Source of the DNA: JBEIGE01 sp040382055
GTDB taxonomy: Bacteria; Pseudomonadota; Gammaproteobacteria; Burkholderiales; Burkholderiaceae_C
NCBI GenBank assembly: GCA_040382055.1
Contig: JBEIGE010000012.1
Span: forward strand, 1-64,000
Direction of reading: 5' to 3'
Length of the DNA stretch: 64,000 nt
Position 1 is the first letter of the stretch, and each line of letters opens with the position of its first letter. Shown one piece after another: positions 1 through 8,848 of the stretch. The translations under genes and the position numbers were made by a program. The notes under the pieces were generated by a model. That model searched no databases, was not told the DNA's origin, and saw only the letters and a list, made by a program, of their open reading frames with translations.

Positions 1-466
1 CGATGATCCTGGCCTTGAACTCCCGCTTGTCCGTCAAGGTGACCAGCACCTCGTCAGCGCCGTCGACCACGTGGGCATTGGTCATGATGAAGCCATCGGC
101 TGAAATAATGAAGCCGGAACCGACACCACGGGGTTGTTGATCTTCGTCCTGTTGCGGACGATTTGGGCGAGGCCCCTGACGAGGTCCGGGCGTATTTGGA
201 ATTGGCACTCCGAATCTCCGGAAGAACTCCAGCATCTCCTCGTCCATGCCGTTGTTGTTACCGGCTGAGGGACGCGATGTTACTTTTTCCAGGGTCCGGA
301 TATTGACAACCGAGGGACCGACCTGATCGACCAGGTCAGTGAAATCAGGCAACGCGCGCACTTGGGCACCGACCTGACCTACACAAGCAAATAGTGCCGC
401 AACTGCCAATACCATTGCAGGCAACCATCCCGGCATAAAAGCCTCTTTTCTTGCAAATCCAGCCAT
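1..466 (-). CDS. mucD: HtrA/DegQ-type periplasmic serine protease, N-terminal part
   Basis: The gene runs off the left edge, leaving about 155 N-terminal residues. A hydrophobic signal segment (about residues 14-34, ending near VGAQ) predicts export to the periplasm. A Pro/Gln/Arg-rich linker (about 90-115) is followed by the start of the trypsin-like fold, GSGFIISADGFIMTNAHVV, with catalytic His at about residue 132. The Asp, Ser and PDZ domains lie outside the window. The family degrades misfolded envelope proteins. It lies 80 bp downstream of rseB, the usual place for mucD in sigma-E operons. I chose ATG at 466; an in-frame ATG at 436 would shorten the signal peptide. The family is sure; MucD versus DegP/DegQ rests on context. 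Confidence 0.9.
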   Translation of the reverse strand, partial: MAGFARKEAFMPGWLPAMVLAVAALFACVGQVGAQVRALPDFTDLVDQVGPSVVNIRTLEKVTSRPSAGNNNGMDEEMLEFFRRFGVPIPNTPGPRQGPRPNRPQQDEDQQPRGVGSGFIISADGFIMTNAHVVDGADEVLVTLTDKREFKARII

Positions 467-546
467 TGTCAACCTTTCATTAAATCTATCCGCGTAGAGC
501 TTATCGGGATGACAAGTTTTTCGCGCAATTGGGGTTATATGGGGTC

Positions 547-1632
547 TTACTTTTTACGCTCAAGACTCTGAGCCATGGAAACCAGTGTTTGTACGGGAAC
601 TTCACCCACAGCGGTCAGCCACCAGCCCCCCGCTTTGTCAGGAATGCGTCTGGACAAGGCATTGCTCGCCCCTCTTTCAAACTGTCCTTCCTGGGTGTGC
701 CGACTTGAATCAAATGCCTCGATGAAGAGGGATACTGAGGCCAGACCATCTGAAAAAATACACTGTAACGGTGCTGACTGACCAGCAAGGGAACCCGCTG
801 CCGTCCGGCGGTAGCAGTTCATCGGGCTGAACCCGTCCACTGCAGACCTGATGACCCAGCCTTGTGCTTCGGCGCTTGTTTTAACTATCTCTGGCTTGTC
901 AACTCGATAGCCGTCTGTGTTCGCCATCAACTTGGCCAACTTGCCCATACTCACCGGCGCATCGAGTTGAAGCTCGGAAAAAGCGACCTGCTCTAGAACA
1001 TAGCCGGATCCATCTAGGGTCTGAACCTTGACTGCAAGACCGGTTTTTTTCTCACTCCAGATTCGGTACCCAAAGCGAAACTTGTCTCTGGGTGCAATTT
1101 CCACGACATCTGAATCAAAGCCAGCGACGCGCTCCACGGATACCTGCTGTGCTGTGTAAAGTCCTTCCAATGTACTGGCAGAGGTCTTGAGCAGGCCAGG
1201 GAACATGCCCAAAGAGTCGCGCTGCTCCAAGGTAGCAACCCGGCTTTGCGGGTCCAGCGTGAGAACCTGATGATTGCGCCGAAAAGTCGAGCGAGGTGCG
1301 CCCGTTAAGGTCTCGACCTGCTCCATCTGCTGCTCACCATCGCAAACATGCCAGATGCGCGACGTGGCCATGACACCGCCCGAAGACACCACAAAGGTTC
1401 CCAGGTAGGCTTTTCTCCGGGATGCCTCATGAATTCGCATCAGCCAGGTTGAAACACTGCGCTGCACTGGAGCGATGGCTGGGGGGGTGTGAGCCCCTGG
1501 TACTGGCGACGTGCGATTGGCTGGGGATATCTGAATGTTTTGAAACGAACTTTGTGCCAAAACCGGTACACCAACCAGCGACATCAATCCGATGACGACC
1601 AAAGCGGATGCAAAAGAATGGTGCGGCCTCAT
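547..1632 (-). CDS. rseB: Sigma-E regulatory protein RseB (MucB)
   Basis: Periplasmic co-regulator of the envelope-stress sigma factor. In the family, RseB binds the periplasmic part of RseA, shields it from proteolysis and senses mislocalised lipoproteins or LPS. The 361-residue product has a signal peptide (about residues 1-27, ending VLAQ), then a MucB/RseB N-terminal domain from about residue 55 (WLMRIHEASRRKAYLGTFVV) and a C-terminal domain. ATG at 1632 follows the rseA stop by two bases, which suggests coupled translation; the longer frame needs a TTG start. Length and order (rpoE, rseA, rseB, mucD) are as usual for the family. Confidence 0.93.
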   Translation of the reverse strand: MRPHHSFASALVVIGLMSLVGVPVLAQSSFQNIQISPANRTSPVPGAHTPPAIAPVQRSVSTWLMRIHEASRRKAYLGTFVVSSGGVMATSRIWHVCDGEQQMEQVETLTGAPRSTFRRNHQVLTLDPQSRVATLEQRDSLGMFPGLLKTSASTLEGLYTAQQVSVERVAGFDSDVVEIAPRDKFRFGYRIWSEKKTGLAVKVQTLDGSGYVLEQVAFSELQLDAPVSMGKLAKLMANTDGYRVDKPEIVKTSAEAQGWVIRSAVDGFSPMNCYRRTAAGSLAGQSAPLQCIFSDGLASVSLFIEAFDSSRHTQEGQFERGASNALSRRIPDKAGGWWLTAVGEVPVQTLVSMAQSLERKK

Positions 1633-1634
1633 GA

Positions 1635-2252
1635 TCAACGCACAGGCTTTTCAAACGTGGCGTTGCGCAAAAAGCCCGTTGGCATCTGTAGCGCGGAGGT
1701 TCCACCAAACTGCTGGTGCTCAGCCAGCAACTGATCGATTCGCGGGTCGCGAACCATCACGCCCGCAGGGGTAAGTGCCGTGGTCAATCCGGGGGGCGAC
1801 GTGGCTAAGTCGGGTGTAGATTGAGCCATGGGCCCTGCAACTAAAGAGCCACCCCCAATGCCAGACAAATTCCAACCCAAAGAAACTGATGCAACAACGC
1901 TGGCACAAACAGCCATCCAGCGCCAATGACGACTGGGGTCGTTGGCGGCGGGCACGGATGCCCGGGTCACAGTTTGAATTGGATCTGCGTCTGATGGCAC
2001 CATGGTTTGGGTAGCCATTCGTGTTCTTAAACGCAACAAGAAGTCGGAAGAAGGCGTGGCGCTTGAGAACGCAGCACCCGAGCGCATCACATCTGCGGTG
2101 AAGTGATAAGCGTCCCACTGGGTTCGCGCTTGCTCGCTGTGGTCAAGGAGTTCCAGAGCTTGCAAAAACGCATCGCCTTGCAATTGACCATCTGCCAATG
2201 CAGATACCAGTTCGGAATCCGCTTTGTCTTCGAAATGCGTGTCGGCTTTCAT
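1635..2252 (-). CDS. rseA: Anti-sigma-E factor RseA (MucA)
   Basis: Inner-membrane anti-sigma factor of 205 residues. The N-terminal half (about 1-85) contains the RseA cytoplasmic signature DSELVSALADGQL and would bind RpoE. One transmembrane segment lies at about 110-130 (WMAVCASVVASVSLGWNL), and a short periplasmic tail follows. In known systems stress-triggered proteolysis of this protein frees the sigma factor. It starts 6 bp after the rpoE stop, so it is almost certainly co-transcribed. Sequence outside the N-terminal and membrane segments is poorly conserved in this family, so the call leans on operon position as well. Confidence 0.9.
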   Translation of the reverse strand: MKADTHFEDKADSELVSALADGQLQGDAFLQALELLDHSEQARTQWDAYHFTADVMRSGAAFSSATPSSDFLLRLRTRMATQTMVPSDADPIQTVTRASVPAANDPSRHWRWMAVCASVVASVSLGWNLSGIGGGSLVAGPMAQSTPDLATSPPGLTTALTPAGVMVRDPRIDQLLAEHQQFGGTSALQMPTGFLRNATFEKPVR

Positions 2253-2258
2253 GATTTT

Positions 2259-2882
2259 CTACCAGCGTTTGCCAGTCTGACTTTCAAGAAGCGGTTTGAC
2301 GCGTGCTGAGATGGCTTCCCGGGCTCGAAAAATTCTGGACCGGACGGTCCCGATCGGACTGTTCATCACTTCGGATATTTCCTCATAGGTCAAACCTTCA
2401 ATTTCACGAAGAACCAGCGCCTGGCGCAAATCCTCGGGCAAGGCCGCGATGGCCACATTGACTACACCGGCTATCTCTTTGGCCGCCAGAACGGACTCTG
2501 GCGTTTCATCCGTTGTTGGTTCACTTCCCCGCCAGTAAGTTTCATTGTTTTCGTCATCCTGGCGTAAATTAGTTTCCAGGGTCATGGGATCACGCTTTAA
2601 CTCCAACAGAAACTTTTTGGCCGTGTTAACTGCGATCCGGTAAAGCCAAGTGTAGAACTGTGCATCGCCACGGTATTGGTGCAATGCACGATACGCACGG
2701 ATGAAGGTTTCCTGGGCAATGTCCTCAACCAAGCCAGAGTCGCGAACCATGCGACCGATGAGTCGCTGAATCCGCCTCTGGTACTTGATGACCAGCAAAT
2801 CGAATGCACGCGAATCGCCTGCTACGGCTCGCTCAACCAGCATGGCGTCACTGTTGCTTGCACCATCCGGATCCTTGTCCAT
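2259..2882 (-). CDS. rpoE: RNA polymerase sigma factor RpoE (AlgU/sigma-E, ECF type)
   Basis: ECF sigma factor of 207 residues directing transcription of envelope-stress genes. Region 2 is clear (FDLLVIKYQRRIQRLIGRMV, then VEDIAQETFIRAYRALHQY). A variable linker follows (about 100-130), then region 4 (ALPEDLRQALVLREIEGLTYEEIS with NSPIGTVRSRIFRARE), which reads the -35 element. ATG at 2882 shares one base with the upstream stop (TGATG), implying translational coupling to the YgfX-like gene; the longer frame needs GTG. It heads the rpoE-rseA-rseB-mucD operon. I did not find a convincing sigma-E autoregulatory promoter upstream. Confidence 0.96.
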   Translation of the reverse strand: MDKDPDGASNSDAMLVERAVAGDSRAFDLLVIKYQRRIQRLIGRMVRDSGLVEDIAQETFIRAYRALHQYRGDAQFYTWLYRIAVNTAKKFLLELKRDPMTLETNLRQDDENNETYWRGSEPTTDETPESVLAAKEIAGVVNVAIAALPEDLRQALVLREIEGLTYEEISEVMNSPIGTVRSRIFRAREAISARVKPLLESQTGKRW

Positions 2883-3346
2883 CACTGATTTACCCTGATC
2901 AATGACAACTTTTCAGCGGGCAACGGTGCGGCATACAAGGCGCGCCTGAAGTCTTTCCACGTCAAAGGCGCACTGGGTTTCTCAGCCCAATGCCAGGAAT
3001 GCTTGCCCAAGTCTGATTTGAATTCCAGCAGCAGCATCACCTGAAAATCCAGTCTGACTTCAAGCGCTCCCAAAAGTAGGTCCGGCTGATTGAATTCAGG
3101 CTCCCACAACCAACCTTGTCCATCCCAGCGCAAACAGCCCTTGGGAGACTTCCACCACACAGTTAAAAGCCAGATTGAGGATGAGAGCCAGATGATCCAA
3201 ACCAAAGCGCCAAATCTGCCGGGAGTGTGTGACTGCACCCACCACAAACCAGAGAAAACCAGGCCAAAGAAAACCAAAAGGACCAGTAAAACTGCGTGAA
3301 ACGAGGAGCGCCCTACCGGAAAACTTACCGCGGGGGCGTTATGCAT
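2882..3346 (-). CDS. Small membrane protein, YgfX/CptA-like
   Basis: A 154-residue protein with two hydrophobic segments close together (about 15-38 and 45-62) separated by a short basic loop, followed by a soluble domain of about 90 residues rich in Trp and Leu. This two-helix hairpin plus soluble tail resembles the YgfX/CptA family. In E. coli CptA was reported as a membrane toxin affecting the cytoskeleton; that role is not shown here. The gene sits between fabF (20 bp upstream) and rpoE (overlapping by one base). The placement makes it a bridge between fatty-acid synthesis and the sigma-E operon. The family match is by architecture only. Confidence 0.6.
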   Translation of the reverse strand: MHNAPAVSFPVGRSSFHAVLLVLLVFFGLVFSGLWWVQSHTPGRFGALVWIIWLSSSIWLLTVWWKSPKGCLRWDGQGWLWEPEFNQPDLLLGALEVRLDFQVMLLLEFKSDLGKHSWHWAEKPSAPLTWKDFRRALYAAPLPAEKLSLIRVNQ

Positions 3347-3366
3347 GCAAGACCCCAGGCCGAGCG

Positions 3367-4611
3367 TTAAACGCGCTTAAAAACCAGGGTACCGTTGGTG
3401 CCCCCAAAACCGAAATTATTTTTTACTGCAATGTCAATCTTCATGTCACGCGCCGTGTTGGCACAGTAATCAAGATCGCATTCTGGATCCTGATTGAAGA
3501 TGTTGATCGTGGGTGGGCTTTTTTGGTGGTGCAGTGCCATCACCGTAAACACAGACTCGATACCACCAGCACCACCAAGCAAATGACCGGTCATGGACTT
3601 GGTTGAATTAACCACCACCTTGCGCGCATGGTCGCCAAGAGCCGCCTTGATGGCATTGGTTTCGTTGAGGTCACCCAAGGGCGTGGAAGTTCCATGCGCG
3701 TTAAGGTAATCGACCTCATCGGTATTCGTGCCTGCATTGCGCAGCGCCGACAGCATGGCCCTGCGGGGTCCGTCCATGCTTGGCGCAGTCATGTGACCGG
3801 CATCAGCACTCATGCCAAAACCAGCGAGTTCAGCGTAAATCTTCGCGCCGCGTGCGCGGGCGTGTTCATATTCTTCAAGCACCATGACACCGGCTCCCTC
3901 ACCCAAAACAAAGCCATCGCGGTCTTTATCCCAGGGACGGGAAGCAGTTTTAGGATCGTCGTTACGGGTGCTTAGTGCGCGCATGGCCGCGAAACCACCT
4001 ATGCCCAGAGGTGAAACAGTGGCTTCAGCGCCGCCGGCCACCATCACATCGGCATCACCGTATTCGATCATGCGGCCGGCCTCGCCAATACAGTGCAAGC
4101 CCGTGGTACAGGCTGTGACAATGGCGATATTGGGACCTTTGAACCCGAAGCGCATCGAGACATGGCCAGAAATCATGTTGATGATAGAGGCCGGAACAAA
4201 AAAAGGCGAAATGCGCCGTGGACCGCGGTTGGTCAGTTCAGTGTGGGTGGCTTCAATCATAGGCAGACCGCCAATGCCCGATCCAATCACACAGCCGACA
4301 CGAACGGCCAGATCTTCCCCAAGCGCGTCCCCAACCGGAAGCCCCGAGTCAACAACTGCCTGGACGGCCGCAGCAATGCCGTAATGGATAAAACCGTCCA
4401 TCGTGCGCGCTTCCTTGGCGCTGATGTAGGCTTCAAGATCAAAGGATTTGACCTCACCTGCAATCTTGCAAGCGAAATTGGTCGCATCGAACTTGGTGAT
4501 GAGATCAATGCCAGACTGTCCTGCCAGCAGAGAATCCCATGCAGCCTGAACCGTATTGCCAACGGGACTGATGCAACCCAAACCTGTTACGACAACACGA
4601 CGACGCGTCAT
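3367..4611 (-). CDS. fabF: Beta-ketoacyl-ACP synthase II
   Basis: Condensing enzyme that elongates acyl-ACP with malonyl-ACP in type II fatty-acid synthesis. The 414-residue protein has the thiolase fold. The nucleophilic Cys lies in VTACTTGLHCIGEA (about 163-176), and the active-site histidines are in NAHGTSTPLGD and STKSMTGHLLGGAGG. The C-terminal NNFGFGGTNG loop is intact. It lies 24 bp downstream of acpP, the usual order. Start ATG at 4611 gives the standard MTRRRVVVTGLGCISP N-terminus. Confidence 0.97.
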   Translation of the reverse strand: MTRRRVVVTGLGCISPVGNTVQAAWDSLLAGQSGIDLITKFDATNFACKIAGEVKSFDLEAYISAKEARTMDGFIHYGIAAAVQAVVDSGLPVGDALGEDLAVRVGCVIGSGIGGLPMIEATHTELTNRGPRRISPFFVPASIINMISGHVSMRFGFKGPNIAIVTACTTGLHCIGEAGRMIEYGDADVMVAGGAEATVSPLGIGGFAAMRALSTRNDDPKTASRPWDKDRDGFVLGEGAGVMVLEEYEHARARGAKIYAELAGFGMSADAGHMTAPSMDGPRRAMLSALRNAGTNTDEVDYLNAHGTSTPLGDLNETNAIKAALGDHARKVVVNSTKSMTGHLLGGAGGIESVFTVMALHHQKSPPTINIFNQDPECDLDYCANTARDMKIDIAVKNNFGFGGTNGTLVFKRV

Positions 4612-4635
4612 GGTTCGAAGAGGGGCCCAAAGGCC

Positions 4636-4875
4636 TCAGGCTTTTTTGTGGGTCGTGGCGTAATCAACAGCGTTTTGAACCGTGGTGATCTTCTCGGCGT
4701 CTTCGTCCGGGATTTCAATGCCAAACTCGTCTTCCAGCGCCATCACCAGCTCAACTGTGTCCAGTGAATCTGCTCCCAGATCAGCCACAAAGGCTTTTTC
4801 ATTGGTGACCTGTGACTCTTCTACACCGAGTTGCTCGGCAATGATTTTTTTGACACGTACTTCTATATCGCTCAT
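4636..4875 (-). CDS. acpP: Acyl carrier protein
   Basis: A 79-residue acidic carrier that holds growing acyl chains on 4'-phosphopantetheine. The attachment serine is in the motif GADSLDTVELVMALE at about residue 37. Length, acidity and position between fabG and fabF are all typical. The 95-bp gap upstream (4876-4970) could hold a separate acpP promoter, as acpP is usually expressed more strongly than its neighbours; I could not define one by eye. Confidence 0.98.
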   Translation of the reverse strand: MSDIEVRVKKIIAEQLGVEESQVTNEKAFVADLGADSLDTVELVMALEDEFGIEIPDEDAEKITTVQNAVDYATTHKKA

Positions 4876-4970
4876 GGTTCCCTCAGAGGGTTGTAAATGA
4901 ATCCGTGATTTTAGCCGGCTTGGAAAGGGTTTCCAAAGCCGCTCAGCTGAACGGATAAATCAGCCTGAAC

Positions 4971-5717
4971 TTACATGTACATCCCGCCGTTAACGTGAAG
5001 CTCCTGTCCCGTGACATAAGCGGCTTGGGGTGAGGCCAGATAGGCCACTGCATGCGCAATATCAGAGGACTTGCCAAGATGGCCCAGCGGAATCTGCGAC
5101 AGCAGGGCTTTTTGCTGCGCTTCGCCAAGTTGGGCGGTCATGTCGGTTTCGATAAAACCCGGGGCAACACAATTCACCGTGATGTTGCGTGACCCCAGTT
5201 CCCGGGCCAATGCGCGGGTCATCCCGGCCACGCCTGCCTTGGCGGCTGCATAGTTGGCCTGCCCAGGGTTGCCCGAAGCGCCCACCACAGAAGTGATGCT
5301 GATGATTCGGCCATAGCGTTGTTTCATCATGGTGCGCATGACCGCCCGGCTCATGCGGAAAACCGCCTTGAGATTGGTGTCCAGCACCGCATCCCACTCG
5401 TCGTCTTTCATGCGCATGGCCAGATTGTCTTTGGTGATGCCCGCATTGTTGACAAGGACCTGCAAGCCGCCGTGTTGTTTGACCAGCAAATCAATCAGGG
5501 CTTCACAAGCTGACGCATCATTCACGTTGAGCATGCTCCCGGCGCACCCGGGATGGTGTTTCAGCGTATCGCTGATTTTTTCAGCACCGGCCTGGGTGGT
5601 TGCTGTGCCCACAACTATTAACCCGCGCTGGGCCAGCTCAAGGGCTATGGCAGCGCCAATACCCCGTGAGGCACCTGTGACCAAGGCCACTTGTCCTTCA
5701 AATTTCAATTCACTCAT
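4971..5717 (-). CDS. fabG: 3-oxoacyl-ACP reductase
   Basis: NADPH-dependent SDR that reduces beta-ketoacyl-ACP. The 248-residue protein has the TGASRGIG nucleotide-binding loop near the N-terminus, NNAGIT, and the catalytic Ser-Tyr-Lys set (ITSVVG ... YAAAKAG). The C-terminus HVNGGMYM is typical of FabG. ATG at 5717 overlaps the fabD stop by four bases (ATGA), indicating translational coupling. A longer frame to 5828 exists but adds residues foreign to the family. Confidence 0.97.
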   Translation of the reverse strand: MSELKFEGQVALVTGASRGIGAAIALELAQRGLIVVGTATTQAGAEKISDTLKHHPGCAGSMLNVNDASACEALIDLLVKQHGGLQVLVNNAGITKDNLAMRMKDDEWDAVLDTNLKAVFRMSRAVMRTMMKQRYGRIISITSVVGASGNPGQANYAAAKAGVAGMTRALARELGSRNITVNCVAPGFIETDMTAQLGEAQQKALLSQIPLGHLGKSSDIAHAVAYLASPQAAYVTGQELHVNGGMYM

Positions 5718-6664
5718 GCCAGCAAACCTTTGACTTCCTGCAAACTTGCGGGGTCGTAGATGGCAAAGCCGGAAAGATCCGGATCGATTCGCTTGACCAT
5801 ACCGGCGAGCACCTTGCCCGGACCACACTCAACCAACGTTGTCAGACCACGCGCCTTGATGGCCTGAACACATTGAACCCAACGCACAGGACCGAATGCC
5901 TGCCGGTACAAGGCATCACGAATCCGATCCACGTCAACTTCCACTGCCACATCAATGTTGTTGATCAGCGGGATCTGCGGGGCCGCCAGCTCTAACGATT
6001 GCAGATATTCACGCAGCTTTTCGGCAGCAGGACGCATCAGGCTGGAGTGAAATGGTGCAGACACCGCCAGCGGCAGCGCGCGCTTGGCCCCATTGGCTTT
6101 GAGCACCTCGCAGGCTTTTTCGACAGCCGCCTTGCTGCCGGCAATCACGGTTTGAGAAGCATCGTTAAAGTTGACCGCCTCGACCACTTCGCCCGATCCG
6201 GCTTCGAAAGTATGGGTGACTTCGTCACAGCCCGAAATAACGCGTGCTGCCTCCATACCCAGTATGGCGGCCATGGCTCCTGTTCCTACCGGTACGGCGT
6301 CTTGCATGGCCTGGGCACGCAATCGCACCAATGGAGCCGCTTGGGAAAGCGTCAAAACACCCGCGGCCACCAAGGCAGAGTACTCCCCCAGGGAATGTCC
6401 TGCAACAGCACTGGGACGAACACCGGTCTCAGACATCCAGGCACGGTAGGCAGCCACAGCGGCTACCAGCATCACCGGTTGGGTGTTTGTGGTCAAGGCC
6501 AAGGTTTCCTTGGGGCCTAGCCGGATCAGCTCGCCTATGTCTTGCCCCAAAGCGTCTGAGGCCTCCTTTACAACCTCAATGACATCAGGGTGATCACCCC
6601 AGGCATCGAGCATCCCTACGGCTTGAGAGCCCTGTCCCGGAAAAATAAAAGCAAACGACTTCAT
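5714..6664 (-). CDS. fabD: Malonyl-CoA:ACP transacylase
   Basis: Transfers malonyl from CoA to ACP, supplying the extender unit. The 316-residue protein begins with FAFIFPGQGSQAVGM. It carries the nucleophile elbow VAGHSLGEYSALVAAG (Ser at about residue 92) and the catalytic His in SAPFHSSLM at about 201. It overlaps fabG by four bases and lies 54 bp downstream of fabH. Nothing unusual was seen. Confidence 0.97.
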   Translation of the reverse strand: MKSFAFIFPGQGSQAVGMLDAWGDHPDVIEVVKEASDALGQDIGELIRLGPKETLALTTNTQPVMLVAAVAAYRAWMSETGVRPSAVAGHSLGEYSALVAAGVLTLSQAAPLVRLRAQAMQDAVPVGTGAMAAILGMEAARVISGCDEVTHTFEAGSGEVVEAVNFNDASQTVIAGSKAAVEKACEVLKANGAKRALPLAVSAPFHSSLMRPAAEKLREYLQSLELAAPQIPLINNIDVAVEVDVDRIRDALYRQAFGPVRWVQCVQAIKARGLTTLVECGPGKVLAGMVKRIDPDLSGFAIYDPASLQEVKGLLA

Positions 6665-6718
6665 TGGATTATTGAAAGTAAATATGGGTCTAAGCCCTTT
6701 ATTTATATAGCGATAGCG

Positions 6719-7696
6719 CTACATATTCAGGAGCACGGCGCCCCAGGTAAAACCACCACCGACGCCTTCAAGCATGACCAGTTCACCCGGTTTGACTTTG
6801 CCGTTGCGTACGGCCCAATCGAGTGCCAGAGGAATGGACGCCGCAGAGGTGTTGCCATGTTGATCAACCGTAACAATCACCTTGTCCATCGACAATTTGA
6901 GCTTTTTGGCGGTACTTTGCATGATGCGAATATTGGCCTGATGGGGAATCAGCCAGTCGATATCAGCCTCAGACTTGCCAGCTTTTGTCAGAACAGCCTG
7001 CGCAGCCTGCTCCAACACCCCAACGGCCAACTTGAAAACAGCCTGGCCATCCATTTTGAGGAGCGGATCGCCAGTGGCCTGTCCTGCCGAGACATGACCC
7101 GGAACACACAAAATACCCACGTGTTTGCCATCGGCATGGAGATCTGTGGCCAAAATACCTGGTGTATCTGAAGCCTCAAGCACCACAGCACCGGCACCGT
7201 CACCAAACAGGACGCAGGTGGTGCGGTCCTTGAAATCGATGATGCGGGAGAAAATCTCGGCACCCACCACCAGTGCCTTCGAGGCGGCGCCAGCTTGAAT
7301 CATGGCATCGGCCACAGTCAAGGCGTACACAAACCCACTGCAGACCGCTTGAACGTCAAATGCCGTACAACCATTGGCACCCAGCTTGTTTTGCAAAATA
7401 CAGGCTGTAGAAGGAAACACCATGTCCGGTGTGGAAGTAGCCACGATGATCAGATCCATCTGACTGGCTTGAAGACCGGCCGCAATCAAGGCCTGCTTGC
7501 AGGCCTGCAGGGCCAGATCGCTGGCAAAGACATCTTGATCGGCAAAATGCCGGGCGCGAATACCTGTTCTTTCCACGATCCAGTCGTCACTGCTCTCCAC
7601 CCCCGTGGTGGCCAGTTCAGCCACCAGGTCTGCATTGGTCACCCGTCTTGGGGGCAGATAACTACCGGTACCGGTGATTCTGGAATATCTTCTCAT
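6719..7696 (-). CDS. fabH: Beta-ketoacyl-ACP synthase III
   Basis: Starts fatty-acid synthesis by condensing acetyl-CoA with malonyl-ACP. The 325-residue protein carries the Cys nucleophile in AFDVQAVCSGFVYAL (about residue 113), His in LIPHQANIRIM and Asn in DQHGNTSAASIP. The N-terminus RYSRITGTGSYLPPRRVTN is standard. It lies 19 bp after plsX. The 54-bp gap to fabD is unusually AT-rich and contains a short palindromic AGCGATAGCGCT stretch near 6710-6722. Confidence 0.97.
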   Translation of the reverse strand: MRRYSRITGTGSYLPPRRVTNADLVAELATTGVESSDDWIVERTGIRARHFADQDVFASDLALQACKQALIAAGLQASQMDLIIVATSTPDMVFPSTACILQNKLGANGCTAFDVQAVCSGFVYALTVADAMIQAGAASKALVVGAEIFSRIIDFKDRTTCVLFGDGAGAVVLEASDTPGILATDLHADGKHVGILCVPGHVSAGQATGDPLLKMDGQAVFKLAVGVLEQAAQAVLTKAGKSEADIDWLIPHQANIRIMQSTAKKLKLSMDKVIVTVDQHGNTSAASIPLALDWAVRNGKVKPGELVMLEGVGGGFTWGAVLLNM

Positions 7697-7715
7697 TCAA
7701 ATGTTGGGGGACAGG

Positions 7716-8750
7716 TCAAACAGACGTTTCGGTAACAACCATGCCCAAGAGCAAAGGTGCTGCATGCGAAATACGGGATTGAACTTGCTCCAAGAGTTGG
7801 TTTTGGGCTGCATCATAAGCCCGATTGAGCGCCGTTTCAAATGCCAGCTCATCGGCTGAGCCGTGGCTCTTGAACACCAGACCGCGCAGACCAAGCAAGG
7901 CCGCGCCGTTGTAACGTCTATGGTCTAAACGCTGTTTAAGCGCGTTTAAAACAGGATAGGCAAAGATAGCTGCAATTTTTGTAAAGATGTTGCGTGAAAA
8001 CTCCAGCCTCAAAAAGCTGGAAATCATCCCCGCCAAGCCTTCACTGGCCTTGAGGGCCACATTGCCAACAAATCCATCACAAACCACAATATCCGTGGTG
8101 CCCTTGAAAATATCATTGCCTTCAACATTACCAAAGAAATTCAAATCACCAGATTTGGCAGCAGATCGAAGCAATTCACTTGCTTTTTTAATGACTTCGC
8201 TGCCTTTAATGATCTCTTCACCAATATTGAGCAGCCCGACTGTGGGGTTGGGGTCCCGGTTAAGTACCGACACCAAGGCCGAACCCATGACAGCGAACTG
8301 CAATAAGTGTTCGGCTGTGCAATCCACATTAGCACCCAAATCCAGCACCGTGGTGGCACCGCCCTTGCTGTTAGGCAACTGAGTAGCAATGGCCGGACGA
8401 TCAATACCTTCGAGGGTTTTGAGCAGATATCGGGCAATTGCCATTAAGGCGCCGGTATTGCCTGCAGACACCGCGGCCTGAGCACTTCCATCCTTGACCT
8501 GCTGAATCGCCACACGCATGGAAGAATCTTTCTTCCTCCTCAGGGCAATCTCCATGGGGTCGTCACTGCCGACCACTTCACTGCAGCCGATGACAGTAGC
8601 CCGGGGGTGGGAAAAGCCCTTGAGTTGATCGGGTATGCCAACCATCAACAACCGGGCCTGGGGGTGATGCTCCAGAAAACTCCGGCAAGCGGCCAAGGTG
8701 ACACGGGTTCCATGGTCACCCCCCATGCAATCTACAGCCAGCGTGATCAT
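7716..8750 (-). CDS. plsX: Phosphate acyltransferase PlsX
   Basis: Makes acyl-phosphate from acyl-ACP, linking fatty-acid and phospholipid synthesis. With ATG at 8750 the protein has 344 residues and the hallmark start MITLAVDCMGGDHG. A longer frame to 8774 begins with TTG and adds eight residues not expected for the family. Conserved segments include VSAGNTGALMAI, GANVDCTAEHL and DIVVCDGFVGNVALK. It follows rpmF in the conserved DUF177-rpmF-plsX-fabH order. Confidence 0.96.
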   Translation of the reverse strand: MITLAVDCMGGDHGTRVTLAACRSFLEHHPQARLLMVGIPDQLKGFSHPRATVIGCSEVVGSDDPMEIALRRKKDSSMRVAIQQVKDGSAQAAVSAGNTGALMAIARYLLKTLEGIDRPAIATQLPNSKGGATTVLDLGANVDCTAEHLLQFAVMGSALVSVLNRDPNPTVGLLNIGEEIIKGSEVIKKASELLRSAAKSGDLNFFGNVEGNDIFKGTTDIVVCDGFVGNVALKASEGLAGMISSFLRLEFSRNIFTKIAAIFAYPVLNALKQRLDHRRYNGAALLGLRGLVFKSHGSADELAFETALNRAYDAAQNQLLEQVQSRISHAAPLLLGMVVTETSV

Positions 8751-8796
8751 GGGGACCGAAACGGGGTTAGCCAAAATGCAAAGACATCAAAACAAA

Positions 8797-8828
8797 GACC
8801 CGACGCTACTGTCATGTAGCATCGGGTC
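8797..8828 (-). terminator. Hairpin with T-rich tail between rpmF and plsX (attenuator or terminator)
   Basis: The arms 8797-8809 and 8816-8828 pair over 13 positions around a 6-nt loop. One pair is a U-G wobble in the minus-strand transcript. Reading with transcription, the stem is followed by TTTGTTTTG. This fits an intrinsic, probably leaky, terminator that would let rpmF be expressed more than the downstream fatty-acid genes. Confidence 0.65.
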
Positions 8829-8848
8829 CGATGTGGTTTTCAGCCTAA

